A stretch of 64,000 bases of DNA from a bacterium (GTDB lineage: Bacteria > Verrucomicrobiota > Verrucomicrobiia > Limisphaerales > UBA11358), in contig JAJXXW010000044.1 in assembly GCA_021780905.1 (NCBI GenBank), positions 23,948 through 87,947 of the forward strand, in the 5' to 3' direction. The position numbers were made by a program, and so were the translations under genes. The notes under the pieces are model-generated. The model was given only the letters and a program-made list of their open reading frames with translations. It searched no databases and had not been told where the DNA came from. Shown piece by piece: positions 24,692-32,958 of this stretch; position 1 is the stretch's first letter; each line of letters starts with the position of its first letter.

Positions 24692-26608
24692 ATGTCCACC
24701 CTCATTTCCGCTTCCGAAGTTTCCGTCCATTACGGCCCGCTGGCCGTGCTCGACGAAGTCACGCTCGGCATCCAGGACACCGACCGCCTCGGTCTCGTCG
24801 GCCGCAACGGCGCCGGCAAGACAACCTTTCTGCGCGTGCTCGCCGGTTTGCAGGCGCCGGACAGCGGCGCGGTGGACCGCCAGCGCGGCCTCGTGGTCAG
24901 CTATCTGCCGCAGGATTTCATGCTGGACGACACGAAGAACGTTTTTGAAAACGTCCGCGACGGCGCGCAGCATGTCTTCCAGTTGATCGCCGAGTTTGAA
25001 TCCCTGCCGCACGACTCCCGGCGCCACGAGGAATTGGAGCAGCGCATCCAGACGCTCGAAGGCTGGACCGTGGATCGCCGCATCGAAATCGCCCTGTCCC
25101 ACCTGAATTGTCCCGCCGCCGACCGGCGCGTGGCGTCGTTGTCCGGCGGCGAGAAACGCCGCGTGGCCCTGGCGCGGGCCATCGTGTCGCGCCCGGATTT
25201 CCTGATGCTGGACGAGCCGACGAATCATCTCGACCCCGAATCCATCGAGTGGGTCGCGGAGTTTCTCGAGAATTTCGGCGGCTCCTTCCTGGTCGTCACC
25301 CACGACCGCTATTTCCTCGACCGCGTCACCTCGACGATTCTGGAATTGAGCAACGGCAAGTTCTTTTCGCACGCCGGCAATTACACCGATTACCTGCTCG
25401 CCAAGGCGGAACGCCAGGAGGCCGACGCGACCATCGAGCACAAGCGCCAGATGTTCCTGAAAAAGGAACTCGCGTGGGTCCGCCAGGGTCCGCGCGCCCA
25501 GCGCAGCAAGCAGAAAGACCGCTTCGAGCGCTACTACCACGAGGCCGCCCAGGACGGCCCGGTGATCGAGGAGGACGTGGAGCTCGTCATCCCGCCGCCG
25601 CCGCAGTTGGGCAATCGCACGGTGGAGGTCGCCGGTCTCGGCATGGAGCTGGGCGGCAAGCAATTATTTTCCGGCTTTAATTACACGTTCGAAAACGGCC
25701 ACCGCGTCGGCATCTGCGGGCGCAACGGCCTCGGCAAATCCACCTTGCTCAAAATCATCCTCGGCCAGCTCGCGCCGACGGCCGGCACGGTGAAAATCGG
25801 CCAGCTCACCAAGTTCAACTACGTGGATCAGGCGCGCTTGCAGCTCAACGAGGAGAACACCGTCATGGACGAAGTGGCGCAGGGCCGCGAATTTGTGGAG
25901 TGGGGCGACGCCCGGATTTCCGTGCGCTCGTATCTCAAGCGGTTCCTGTTCGCGGACGACCGCCTCCTCACCCCGGTGAAAAAACTCTCCGGCGGCGAAC
26001 GCAGCCGCCTCCTGCTGGCGCGCATCCTCAAGAGCGGCGGCAACTTCCTCATCCTCGACGAGCCGACCAACGACCTCGATTTGCCGACCCTCCGCGTGCT
26101 GGAGGAGGCGTTGATCGCGTTCCCCGGCGTGACCTGCGTGGTCAGCCACGACCGCTATTTTCTCAACCGTGTCTGCACGGACATTTTGGCGTTTGAAGGC
26201 GACGGCCGGATCCATCACCACGTCGGCGACTACGATTATTACCTGGAGAAAAAACAGCAGGCGGCCGTGGCGGCGGCCCGGCACAGCGCCGCCTGGCTTG
26301 CCGCCCACCCAGCCGCGGCCCCGGCCCGGACCGGTGGCCGTCCACCCGGTGGCCGTCCGCCAGGACCCCGCAAACTATCGTTCAAGGAGCAGCGCGAACT
26401 CGCGGGCATGGAGGCGCAAATCCACGCCGTCGAGGCCGAAATCGCCCGCATCGAGGGTTTGTTTGCCGACCCGGAATTTTTCCGCCGGCAGGGCGCGCAG
26501 GTCAACCAGCTCACGCAGGAGCTGGAGGCGGCGAAGGAAAAACTCCCTCAACTCTACACCCGCTGGGAGGAACTCGAAGCCCTCCGACTGACGAAGGTTG
26601 AAAGCTGA
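24692..26608 (+). CDS. ABC-F family ATPase (Uup-like)
   Basis: 638 residues with two nucleotide-binding domains and no transmembrane segments. First Walker A GRNGAGKTTFLR, signature LSGGEKRRVALARA, Walker B LMLDEPTNHLD; second GRNGLGKSTLLK, LSGGERSRLLLARI, LILDEPTNDLD. The interdomain linker (residues about 240-300) and a C-terminal Pro/Gly/Arg-rich tether followed by a coiled coil (KLSFKEQRELAGMEAQI) resemble Uup. ABC-F proteins act on ribosomes or DNA junctions; which one cannot be decided by sequence alone. Confidence 0.92.
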   Translation: MSTLISASEVSVHYGPLAVLDEVTLGIQDTDRLGLVGRNGAGKTTFLRVLAGLQAPDSGAVDRQRGLVVSYLPQDFMLDDTKNVFENVRDGAQHVFQLIAEFESLPHDSRRHEELEQRIQTLEGWTVDRRIEIALSHLNCPAADRRVASLSGGEKRRVALARAIVSRPDFLMLDEPTNHLDPESIEWVAEFLENFGGSFLVVTHDRYFLDRVTSTILELSNGKFFSHAGNYTDYLLAKAERQEADATIEHKRQMFLKKELAWVRQGPRAQRSKQKDRFERYYHEAAQDGPVIEEDVELVIPPPPQLGNRTVEVAGLGMELGGKQLFSGFNYTFENGHRVGICGRNGLGKSTLLKIILGQLAPTAGTVKIGQLTKFNYVDQARLQLNEENTVMDEVAQGREFVEWGDARISVRSYLKRFLFADDRLLTPVKKLSGGERSRLLLARILKSGGNFLILDEPTNDLDLPTLRVLEEALIAFPGVTCVVSHDRYFLNRVCTDILAFEGDGRIHHHVGDYDYYLEKKQQAAVAAARHSAAWLAAHPAAAPARTGGRPPGGRPPGPRKLSFKEQRELAGMEAQIHAVEAEIARIEGLFADPEFFRRQGAQVNQLTQELEAAKEKLPQLYTRWEELEALRLTKVES

Positions 26609-26614
26609 ATCAGG

Positions 26615-27207
26615 TAGGGCGGTCAGTCCCCTGACCGCCGAGAGCGTGGATTGCGACTGGAGCGGCGCGCCCGGAGTGACGCGCCCTACCCACCGCTGGT
26701 AGGGCGGTCAGTCCCCTGACCGCCGATAGCGTGGATTGCAAACGGGAGCGGCGCGCACGGAGTGACGCGCCCTACCCACCGCCGGTAGGGCGGTCAGTCC
26801 TCTGACCGCCGAGGCGTGGATTGCAAACGAGAGCGGCGCGCACGGAGTGACGCGCCCCACCCGCCGCCGGTAGGGCGGTCAGTCCTCTGACCGCCGAGGC
26901 GTGGATTGCAAACGAGAGCGGCGCGCACGGAGTGACGCGCCCCACCCACCGCCGGTAGGGCGGTCAGTCCTCTGACCGCCGAGGCATGGATTGCAAACGA
27001 GAGCGGCGCGCACGGAGTAACGCGCCCTACCTACCGCCGGTAGGGCGGTCAGTCCCCTGACCGCCGAGGGCGTGGATTGCGAACGAGAGCGGCGCGCACG
27101 GAGTGACGCGCCCCACCCACCGCCGGTAGGGCGGTCAGTCCCCTGACCGCCGAGGGCGTGGATTGCGAACGAGAGCGGCGCACACGGAGTGACGCGCCCT
27201 ACCTACC
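26615..27207. repeat. REP-pair (BIME-like) array, seven units of about 85 bp
   Basis: Units start at 26615, 26699, 26785, 26870, 26955, 27040 and 27126. Each has GTAG then the hairpin GGCGGTCAG-TCCC/TCCT-CTGACCGCC, a 20-30 bp middle (GTGGATTGCAAACGAGAGC), then a second hairpin GGCGCG...CGCGCC ending in CTAC. On the opposite strand the second hairpin is also preceded by GTAG, so every unit is a head-to-head pair of REP hairpins each with a GTAG foot. The last unit runs into the end of the RAYT gene. Not CRISPR: there are no unique spacers. Confidence 0.9.
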
Positions 27208-27672
27208 GTCCAGCAACGGAGGCGGTCGGTCGTTCGGACGATAAACCCAAACCCAATCTTCCCTCCGTTCGCACAGGCCTTTGCGGACGGGGTTCATCAG
27301 GATGTATTCCGTCTTCTCCTGCAACTGTTGCTGGTCGCGCAGGCGGTGATCGAAAAAATCCCGCTGCCAGTCCACCCCGAACCTGGCCGCCACAAATTTT
27401 TTCCAGTGGGGCACCAGGGTCGTCATGCCCGGCTCGCGCGGAAAGGCGATGATGGCGTGCAGATGATCGGGCATGAGCAGGCAAAGGCGGCAATGCCAGA
27501 CGAGCTTTTCATGGTTGTGCGCCATCGCCGCCAGCACGGCGTCGCCGACGCCGGCCTGGCAAAGCTGGTTTTTGCCCGGCGGCAGGCATTTGAGGGTGAT
27601 AAAAAATGAGCTGCCTTCAGGCACCCATTGCGGGACGGTATGCGGCAGCTTTTTACGGACAGGCAAGTCCAT
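27199..27672 (-). CDS. REP-associated tyrosine transposase (RAYT, Y1/HUH family)
   Basis: 157 residues. HUH motif MPDHLHAI (His70, His72) and the catalytic-tyrosine region EYILMNPVRKGL (Tyr123) of the IS200/TnpA_REP family. It lies between two arrays of REP pairs, the arrangement known as a REPtron, and its 3' end enters the last unit of the left array. RAYTs cut and join single-stranded REP hairpins at a GTAG-type foot; every unit here begins with GTAG. No terminal repeats of an IS are seen, so the gene is probably domesticated together with its repeats. Confidence 0.92.
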   Translation of the reverse strand: MDLPVRKKLPHTVPQWVPEGSSFFITLKCLPPGKNQLCQAGVGDAVLAAMAHNHEKLVWHCRLCLLMPDHLHAIIAFPREPGMTTLVPHWKKFVAARFGVDWQRDFFDHRLRDQQQLQEKTEYILMNPVRKGLCERREDWVWVYRPNDRPPPLLDGR

Positions 27673-27714
27673 GGCCGGATGATAATAAATTCCGCGTCGG
27701 AAAAAAGCCCAAAG

Positions 27715-28265
27715 GTAGGGCGGTCAGTCCTCTGACCGCCGAGGGCGAGCAAAACAGGTAGGGCGGTCAGTCCTCTGACCGCCGAGGCATGGATTGCGAA
27801 CGAGAGCGGCGCGCACGGAGTGACGCGCCCCACCCACCGCCGGTAGGGCGGTCAGTCCTCTGACCGCCGAGGCGTGAATTGCAAACGAGAGCGGCGCGCA
27901 CGGAGTGACGCGCCCCACCCGCCGCCGGTAGGGCGGTCAGTCCTCTGACCGCCGAGGGCGTGGATTGCAAACGAGAGCGGCGCGCCCGGAGTGACGCGCC
28001 CTACCCACCGCCGGTAGGGCGGTCAGTCCCCTGACCGCCGTGGCGTGGATTGCAAACGGGAGCGGCGCGCACGGAGTGACGCGCCCTACCCACTGCCGGT
28101 AGGGCGGTCAGTCCTCTGACCGCCGAGGCGTGGATTGCAAACGAGAGCGGCGCGCACGGAGTGACGCGCCCCACCCGCCGCCGGTAGGGCGGTCAGTCCT
28201 CTGACCGCCGCGGGCGTGGATTGCAAACGAGAGCGGCGCGCACGGAGTGGCGCGCCCTACCCACT
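27715..28265. repeat. REP-pair (BIME-like) array 2, one partial and six full units
   Basis: Same unit and same orientation as the array at 26615. Starts at 27715 (first hairpin only), 27758, 27843, 27928, 28014, 28099 and 28184. Spacing is 85-86 bp between full units. Loop bases vary (TCCC or TCCT) and the middle segment varies slightly, while the stems are kept. The array ends about 200 bp before the next gene. Confidence 0.9.
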
Positions 28266-28398
28266 GCAAAAAAAAATAAAAAAATGCCGGCTGCCGGACC
28301 GGCCGGGGGCGGCCCCTGGCGATAAAGGGCTTGAAACCAACGCGTTGAACGGCCTGGAGGCGGGGAATAAAAATGTTCAAAAAAAAACTAAAAAAATG

Positions 28399-28427
28399 TT
28401 GACGGGTGGCCCGATGTTTGAGAGATT
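28399..28427 (+). promoter_or_regulatory. Weak candidate promoter
   Basis: TTGACG (28399-28404) with 17 bp to GAGATT (28422-28427), 43 bp before the start codon at 28470. The -35 is good and the -10 is poor. Confidence 0.25.
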
Positions 28428-28469
28428 GTCACCACACACGGTAACAACCGCACTACAACAACACAAAAA

Positions 28470-29153
28470 ATGAAAACAAAAACACTACTGATGGCCGCGG
28501 CTACACTGGCTGCCGGCGTCATTGTCTCCCAAGCGCAGGTCTATTCCCAAAACATCGTTGGGTATGTCAACATCCCATTAGTTAATGGTTACAACATGGT
28601 TTCTGTTCCGTTAGATTCCGATGGCACCGGGACAAATAACACTGTTATAAGTGTTTTGAGCACCAATGTTTTGGCCAATAACAGCAAAGTTCTGATTTGG
28701 ACTGGCAGCAGCTTTGGAACAACAGTGACGTATGGTATTCCGGTTCACCAAACTGTTGCGGTATGGAATGCTCCGAATACGCCCATAAATCCAGGGCAAG
28801 GTTTTTTTATTTACAACGCTGGTCCATCGACAAATCTCACAGTTGTTGGTCAGGCTCTTGTTGGGACTAATTTAAATAGATACATCACAAGTGCTGGATA
28901 CAATAGTGTGGCTTCGGTGACTCCACTTGGCGGCTATATTTCCACCAACTTGCAATATACAGCTACTCTAAATGACAAGATTTTGACATGGGATCCGGTT
29001 GGTCAGAATTATGTCACATACAATTATGGTATTCCTGTGCATCAAACACTTCCGGTCTGGACACCAAGCCAGCCGCAATTGAACGTGGGTCAAGGTTTCT
29101 TCATTGAATCAACCAACACTAGTGTTAATTGGACTCAAATTCTCAACCCCTAA
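28470..29153 (+). CDS. Secreted protein of the 'SQNIVGYVN' type, two internal repeats
   Basis: 227 residues with signal peptide (MKTKTLLMAAATLAAGVIVSQA) and the start QVYSQNIVGYVN, a family I recall as abundant in Pedosphaera-like bacteria but without known function. The mature part is a duplication: GYNMVSVPL / GYNSVASVT, VLIWTGSSFGTTVTYGIPVH / ILTWDPVGQNYVTYNYGIPV and GQGFFIYN / GQGFFIES. It is clearly richer in A+T than the surrounding genes and has an A-rich leader region. It may be a surface or envelope protein; that is inference. Confidence 0.65.
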   Translation: MKTKTLLMAAATLAAGVIVSQAQVYSQNIVGYVNIPLVNGYNMVSVPLDSDGTGTNNTVISVLSTNVLANNSKVLIWTGSSFGTTVTYGIPVHQTVAVWNAPNTPINPGQGFFIYNAGPSTNLTVVGQALVGTNLNRYITSAGYNSVASVTPLGGYISTNLQYTATLNDKILTWDPVGQNYVTYNYGIPVHQTLPVWTPSQPQLNVGQGFFIESTNTSVNWTQILNP

Positions 29154-29203
29154 AACTAGAAAAAAACAACAAAAACAACGAATCAAACCAAGCCAAATAA
29201 AAT

Positions 29204-29899
29204 ATGAAAAAAATAATTATAATTACTGCGATAACAGGATTGTCGTTGGCCTCCTACGCTCAAGGAAATGTTGCATTTCAGAACGAGTCTCCTGATATGC
29301 TGGGGTTGATTGACATATCGTCCGCTACAGCAGCAAATACAACGGCTGCCACGCTGGCAAATGCGAGTGCATTTACGGTTGCTCTTTTTTATGGTAGTCC
29401 GGCTAGCGTTACCCCACTGGCATCGGATGCATATGGTCAAATCTCATATTCTCAATTCCAAGGTGCAGGTTTGTCATTGGCGGCTACTGCTGTGAAAGAC
29501 TCACTAGGTGTGAATGGTCAGTTTAATGGTGGTAATGTTACATTGGGTGTCGCCGGTGGTTATTCTGGTGGTAGTTATACTGTAAACGATGTCATGGCAG
29601 TTGCTGCTTGGACAGGTAATTATTCAACTCTTGCCTTGGCAGTAGCTGGCGGTGCGAGTTACGGTATTATTACATTTGTCAATCCAGTTGGACCTGGTGG
29701 AACGTCAGTCAATATTCCTGATATGACTGGTTGGAATTCATTGACTGCAACACCTGCTGTAACTGCCTTGTATGGCAATACAGGCAACTATCCTGATTTG
29801 GTAATGTATGCTCAACCTGTCCCAGAACCCGGCATTTTGGCCTTGGCTGGTCTGGGCGGTTTCGGAATGCTGATGGCGCTCCGCCGCAAAAAAGCCTGA
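29204..29899 (+). CDS. PEP-CTERM surface protein
   Basis: 231 residues: signal peptide (MKKIIIITAITGLSLASYA), a Gly/Ala/Ser/Thr-rich beta-type body, and a C-terminal PEP-CTERM signal with VPEPG, a hydrophobic helix (ILALAGLGGFGMLMAL) and the basic end RRKKA. Such proteins are processed by an exosortase and released or anchored at the surface. No exosortase is in the window. The gene is A+T-rich like its neighbour, 50 bp downstream of it, and ends in a strong terminator. Confidence 0.88.
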   Translation: MKKIIIITAITGLSLASYAQGNVAFQNESPDMLGLIDISSATAANTTAATLANASAFTVALFYGSPASVTPLASDAYGQISYSQFQGAGLSLAATAVKDSLGVNGQFNGGNVTLGVAGGYSGGSYTVNDVMAVAAWTGNYSTLALAVAGGASYGIITFVNPVGPGGTSVNIPDMTGWNSLTATPAVTALYGNTGNYPDLVMYAQPVPEPGILALAGLGGFGMLMALRRKKA

Positions 29900-29904
29900 T
29901 TTAG

Positions 29905-29959
29905 TTTAAGTTACATCAACCCCGCTCCTGCAATGCAGGGGCGGGGTTTTTAACTTAAA
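29905..29959. terminator. Long terminator hairpin after the PEP-CTERM gene
   Basis: Outer arms TTTAAGTTA (29905-29913) and TAACTTAAA (29951-29959), inner arms AACCCCGC (29918-29925) and GCGGGGTT (29941-29948), with a T-run inside the right arm. It can work in both directions. Confidence 0.85.
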
Positions 29960-29988
29960 AACAGCGTGGAAAATTTTGGAAAGCGGTC

Positions 29989-30219
29989 ATGAAGTTCACG
30001 GATTATTTTCAAGCCATGCGTCAGCGCCCGGATTGCGCGGGCACAATGACATTGGCACAGGTAGGGCGCGTCACTCCGTGCGCGCCGCCGTTTGCAAACC
30101 GACGCGTTCGGCGGGCAGCGGACTGCCCGCCCTACCAGCCACCGATTTTCCGATTGTGCCAATGTTACTTGGAACTGCGATATCTTGCTGCCGGATGGTG
30201 AAACCGGGCATCACGCATT
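29989..30219 (+). pseudogene. DUF4258-like gene interrupted by a REP pair
   Basis: The N-terminus MKFTDYFQAMRQRPDCAG and a later LLPDGETGHHAF (in another frame) match, from memory, the two ends of a small DUF4258-type family that usually sits directly before DUF2283. The middle is replaced by the 75-bp REP pair at 30061-30135, and the rest is out of frame. So the gene is broken by insertion plus loss of about 35 codons. The family name is from memory; the disruption is visible. Confidence 0.6.
30061..30135. repeat. Single REP pair, variant of the arrays
   Basis: GTAG + GGCGCG...CGCGCC is the second hairpin of the array units in inverse orientation. It is paired with a hairpin GGCGGGCAG-CGGA-CTGCCCGCC ending in CTAC. 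Compared with the arrays (GGTCAG/CTGACC) the stem reads GGGCAG/CTGCCC, so both arms changed together. The element is bracketed by CATTGGCACA (30050-30059) and TGTGCCAATG (30155-30164), a perfect 10-bp inverted repeat. Confidence 0.85.
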
Positions 30220-30239
30220 TTTGACCGGAGATTCAAACC

Positions 30240-30437
30240 ATGAAAATCAAATATTTTCCACAAACCGACAGCTTGCATATCGAGTTCAAGGCGGCTGACG
30301 TTGCTGAAACACAGGATTTGGACGAGAACACCATTCTGGATTTGGACCGGCAAGGAAACATTTGCGGCATCACCATCGAGCACGCCCAATCGCGGACGGA
30401 GATTCCGCAGTTTTCGTTCGAGCAAGTCACCGCTTGA
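30240..30437 (+). CDS. DUF2283 protein
   Basis: 65 residues, full length for the family: MKIKYFPQTDSLHIEFK, then DENTILDLDRQGNICGITIE and FSFEQVTA. A GGAG ribosome-binding site precedes the ATG. The usual partner gene directly upstream is the broken DUF4258-like one. Function unknown; these pairs are sometimes considered toxin-antitoxin-like, which I cannot support from sequence. Confidence 0.85.
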   Translation: MKIKYFPQTDSLHIEFKAADVAETQDLDENTILDLDRQGNICGITIEHAQSRTEIPQFSFEQVTA

Positions 30438-30456
30438 GCTTGCTTGAGTTGCCTCG

Positions 30457-30525
30457 GCACGCTGGCCTTGGCCGGACTGGGCGGCATTCGGAATGCTGCT
30501 GGCGCTCCGCCGCAAGCAAGCCTGA
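30457..30525 (+). pseudogene. Remnant of a PEP-CTERM tail
   Basis: Translation gives TLALAGLGG, then, after one extra base, FGMLLALRRKQA and a stop (30523-30525). It closely matches the end of the intact PEP-CTERM gene at 29204-29899. No signal peptide or body remains. A strong terminator follows, as after a real gene. Confidence 0.75.
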
Positions 30526-30551
30526 TAAAATTCAGGGCACAATTTTCAGAG

Positions 30552-30582
30552 AGCCGCTCTTCGGAGCGGTTCTTTTTTATTT
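30552..30582 (+). terminator. Rho-independent terminator
   Basis: AGCCGCTC, loop TTCG, GAGCGGTT (30552-30571) followed by CTTTTTTATTTTTT. It serves the DUF2283 gene now, and probably served the lost PEP-CTERM gene. Confidence 0.85.
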
Positions 30583-30746
30583 TTTGGTAGAAACAGGGCG
30601 ACGGCCTCGTTCAGTTGACACATTCCCGTCCTTGGTGCAGCCATAGCCAAAGGCAGTCAGCGGCTGAAAACCAGGAAACGCCGGCAGACAGCGCATCGCT
30701 TCATCACCTGGGTAAGACGGACTGGCGAGTATTTTACAGGCAAAAG

Positions 30747-31613
30747 TCATTTCAGGACGCTGGCGTGTTGCTGGAGCCATTTCAAATCCTCGTTGCCGCT
30801 GCCGGAGATGAACCGCAGGTGGTCGCCATCGCCGCCGCTGGAATAGTTCCAGGTGGGGTCGGGTGACGGGCCGGTCACGCGGGTGGTGTGGGCCAACTGC
30901 CAGGTCTGCGGGTTGGTCCAGCGATGCGACTCCGCATGGCCGTCGGCAAAGGTCACGTTGCCCAGGCGGTTGTGCTCGATGGAGGGCCGGTGGAAAAAGA
31001 CAAATGAAACCATCGGCACTTCGAACGCCGGGAAGCAGACGCTGACCGGGGAGGTGTCAATGAAGGTGAACAGTTCCGTGGGATTGTGGGCGGCGATATC
31101 CGAACTTTTATGAAAATTGATGCTGGCCGGATTATTGTTGTTGATGCTGCCGTAGGTCCAGTTGCAATAGGAGTTCAAGGCATAGGTGCGGATGCGCGCT
31201 TGGAACGTGCCGTTGAGATTCAGGAAACTCGGGTCGGCCGGGCAGCGATAGCTGGCGGCGGTTTTGAGGGAGTCGGCGAAGAGGGCGTAATGCGGGTCGG
31301 TCAGGAGGCTTGGATTGCCAAAGGCGGGAAGGTCCGTGTGCTCGTCGCCGGCCACCCAGGTGGGTTGGTTGGTGTTGATCCCGTAGCCGTTGGGAACCAG
31401 ATGATCGGTATTGTCGCCGGAATAAAGCTGCCAGGCCAGCGAGAGCTGCCGGAGGTTGCCAAGGCATTGAATGCGGTAGGCCTGGGCCTTGGCGCGGGAC
31501 AGCGCCGGCAGCAACAGCGCCGACAGAATGGCGATGATGGCCAGCACCACCAAGAGCTCAATGAGAGTGAACGCCGTGCGCGGCGGCGGACGATGTTTGG
31601 CCGGGGATGACAT
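30747..31613 (-). CDS. Pseudopilin-like protein (DUF1559/H-X9-DG type)
   Basis: 288 residues from the ATG at 31613 (an upstream ATG at 31637 is possible). Prepilin leader ending [30 protein letters not shown], hydrophobic helix, then [19 protein letters not shown], and near the end [14 protein letters not shown], the H-X9-DG motif. Such proteins are very numerous in Verrucomicrobiota and Planctomycetota; their function is poorly known. It is separate from the gsp operon. Confidence 0.85.
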   Translation of the reverse strand: MSSPAKHRPPPRTAFTLIELLVVLAIIAILSALLLPALSRAKAQAYRIQCLGNLRQLSLAWQLYSGDNTDHLVPNGYGINTNQPTWVAGDEHTDLPAFGNPSLLTDPHYALFADSLKTAASYRCPADPSFLNLNGTFQARIRTYALNSYCNWTYGSINNNNPASINFHKSSDIAAHNPTELFTFIDTSPVSVCFPAFEVPMVSFVFFHRPSIEHNRLGNVTFADGHAESHRWTNPQTWQLAHTTRVTGPSPDPTWNYSSGGDGDHLRFISGSGNEDLKWLQQHASVLK

Positions 31614-31784
31614 CGCAATTTCAGGGCAGTCTAACACCGGAACCGCCGCTGTCCAAGCCCGGAAATACGGCTAACCCTTGGCCGCAGATTTTGACCGATG
31701 AAATTCAGATGGAAATTCAGACCGACCCGGATCCCCCCCGATGATCACGGAAGCTGGCGGGGATAGCGTCCGCGCGATCCAAGG

Positions 31785-32006
31785 GGGCAGGCTTTCGAGC
31801 CTGCCGGTCAGGCGGCTTTCCAGCCGCCCGTTTCAACCCCGCCAACGCGGAACTGGAAAGTTCCGCTCACCCGCAGACAGGAATGTCTGCGCGACACTCC
31901 ATTGCGCTTGCTTCAATCCGCCGAACCGGTCATGAATTGTTCATGCCGCGTCCATTTCTCAACGCAAAGCCGGATCGTCTGGTGTCCGGCTTTCATGCCC
32001 GCGGCA
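31785..32006. repeat. 222-bp direct repeat, left copy (four hairpins plus RAYT start)
   Basis: Contains four successive perfect hairpins: GGCAGGC/GCCTGCC, GGCGGC/GCCGCC, GCGGAAC/GTTCCGC and GCAGACA/TGTCTGC. It then runs over the start codon (31943) into about the first 21 codons of the RAYT gene. The same stretch recurs at 32599-32821. Confidence 0.9.
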
Positions 32007-32599
32007 CACTGCCGCATCTCAAACGGGAGGGCGGCACTTATTTTGTCACCTTCCGGTTGGCGGGGACGTTGCCCGGGCCGGTGCTGGTCCGGCTGAAGGC
32101 CGAGCGTGAAAACATCGTGCAGCAGGCGTTCGCAGCAAAACGACCGCTGACCTGGCATGAGCAGGAGGAATTGTTCCGGTGGTATTCGGCACGGGTGGAC
32201 AAATATCTGGATGCCGGCCCCGGTGACTGCTGGTTGAGACAACCGGCCATCGCCCGGCTGGTGGCGGACGCCCTGGTTTTCCATCAGGGCAGCCGCTTTG
32301 AACTGCAAGCCTGGTGCGTGATGCCCAACCATGTTCATGCCGTGTTGCGACCGCAGCCGGATTGGACATTGTCGCGGGTTCTGAAAGGCTGGAAAGGGTT
32401 CACCGGCAAAAAAGCAAACGCGCTGTTGCAACGAACCGGGAAACCGTTCTGGCAGGCGGAGTCGTTTGACCATCTGATCCGGGATGAAACCGATTGGCAC
32501 CGCTGCTGTCGTTATACGGTCATGAATCCGGTTGACGCCGGCTTTTGCCGTTGTCCGGAAGATTGGGAATGGAGCAGCGCTCACCGCCCGGTGAAGTAG
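31943..32599 (+). CDS. REP-associated tyrosine transposase (RAYT), second lineage
   Basis: 218 residues from the ATG at 31943. HUH motif MPNHVHAV (His130, His132), catalytic-tyrosine region CCRYTVMNPVDAG (Tyr191) and KGWKGFTGKKAN. It is longer than the RAYT at 27199 and not closely similar. Its TAG stop is part of the GTAG that starts the downstream repeat. Flanking hairpin clusters and 222-bp direct repeats suggest that its substrate is this repeat family. Confidence 0.92.
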   Translation: MPRPFLNAKPDRLVSGFHARGTLPHLKREGGTYFVTFRLAGTLPGPVLVRLKAERENIVQQAFAAKRPLTWHEQEELFRWYSARVDKYLDAGPGDCWLRQPAIARLVADALVFHQGSRFELQAWCVMPNHVHAVLRPQPDWTLSRVLKGWKGFTGKKANALLQRTGKPFWQAESFDHLIRDETDWHRCCRYTVMNPVDAGFCRCPEDWEWSSAHRPVK

Positions 32600-32821
32600 G
32601 GCAGGCTTTCGAGCCTGCCGGTCGGGCGGCTTTCCAGCCGCCCGTTCCAACCCCCGCCAACGCGGAACTGGAAAGTTCCGCTCCCCCGCAGACAGGAATG
32701 TCTGCGCGACACTCCATTGCGCTTGCTTCAATCCGCCGAACCCGTCATCAATGATTCATGCCGCGTCCATTTCTCAACGCAAAGCCGGATCGTCTGGTGT
32801 CCGGCTTTCATGCCCGCGGCA
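32599..32821. repeat. 222-bp direct repeat, right copy
   Basis: Nearly identical to 31785-32006 (one added C, a few substitutions). It begins with G of the GTAG at the RAYT stop. It includes an ATG at 32758 and about 21 codons identical to the RAYT start, then leaves the family and ends in unrelated codons, so it carries a truncated RAYT 5' end. The 137 bp after it hold no feature I recognise. Confidence 0.9.
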
Positions 32822-32958
32822 GCCGAGCTTTGCCGCCGGCCAGGCTGCTGCGCGGGGAATTTTGGCGTGCCGGACATCCGCCCGGATGAATCCTGAAATT
32901 TCCCTTGCAACTTTGACCGGGGGCTGGTGTTTTTCTTGGCATCCGGTATATTGAATTC

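Noticed and set aside
26615..28265. CRISPR-like array
   Set aside because: The units are about 85 bp and nearly identical throughout, with no unique spacers and no cas genes; the hairpins, GTAG feet and adjacent RAYT identify REP pairs.
30457..30525. Programmed frameshift producing a PEP-CTERM protein
   Set aside because: No upstream body or signal peptide exists in either frame, so the shift is better read as decay.
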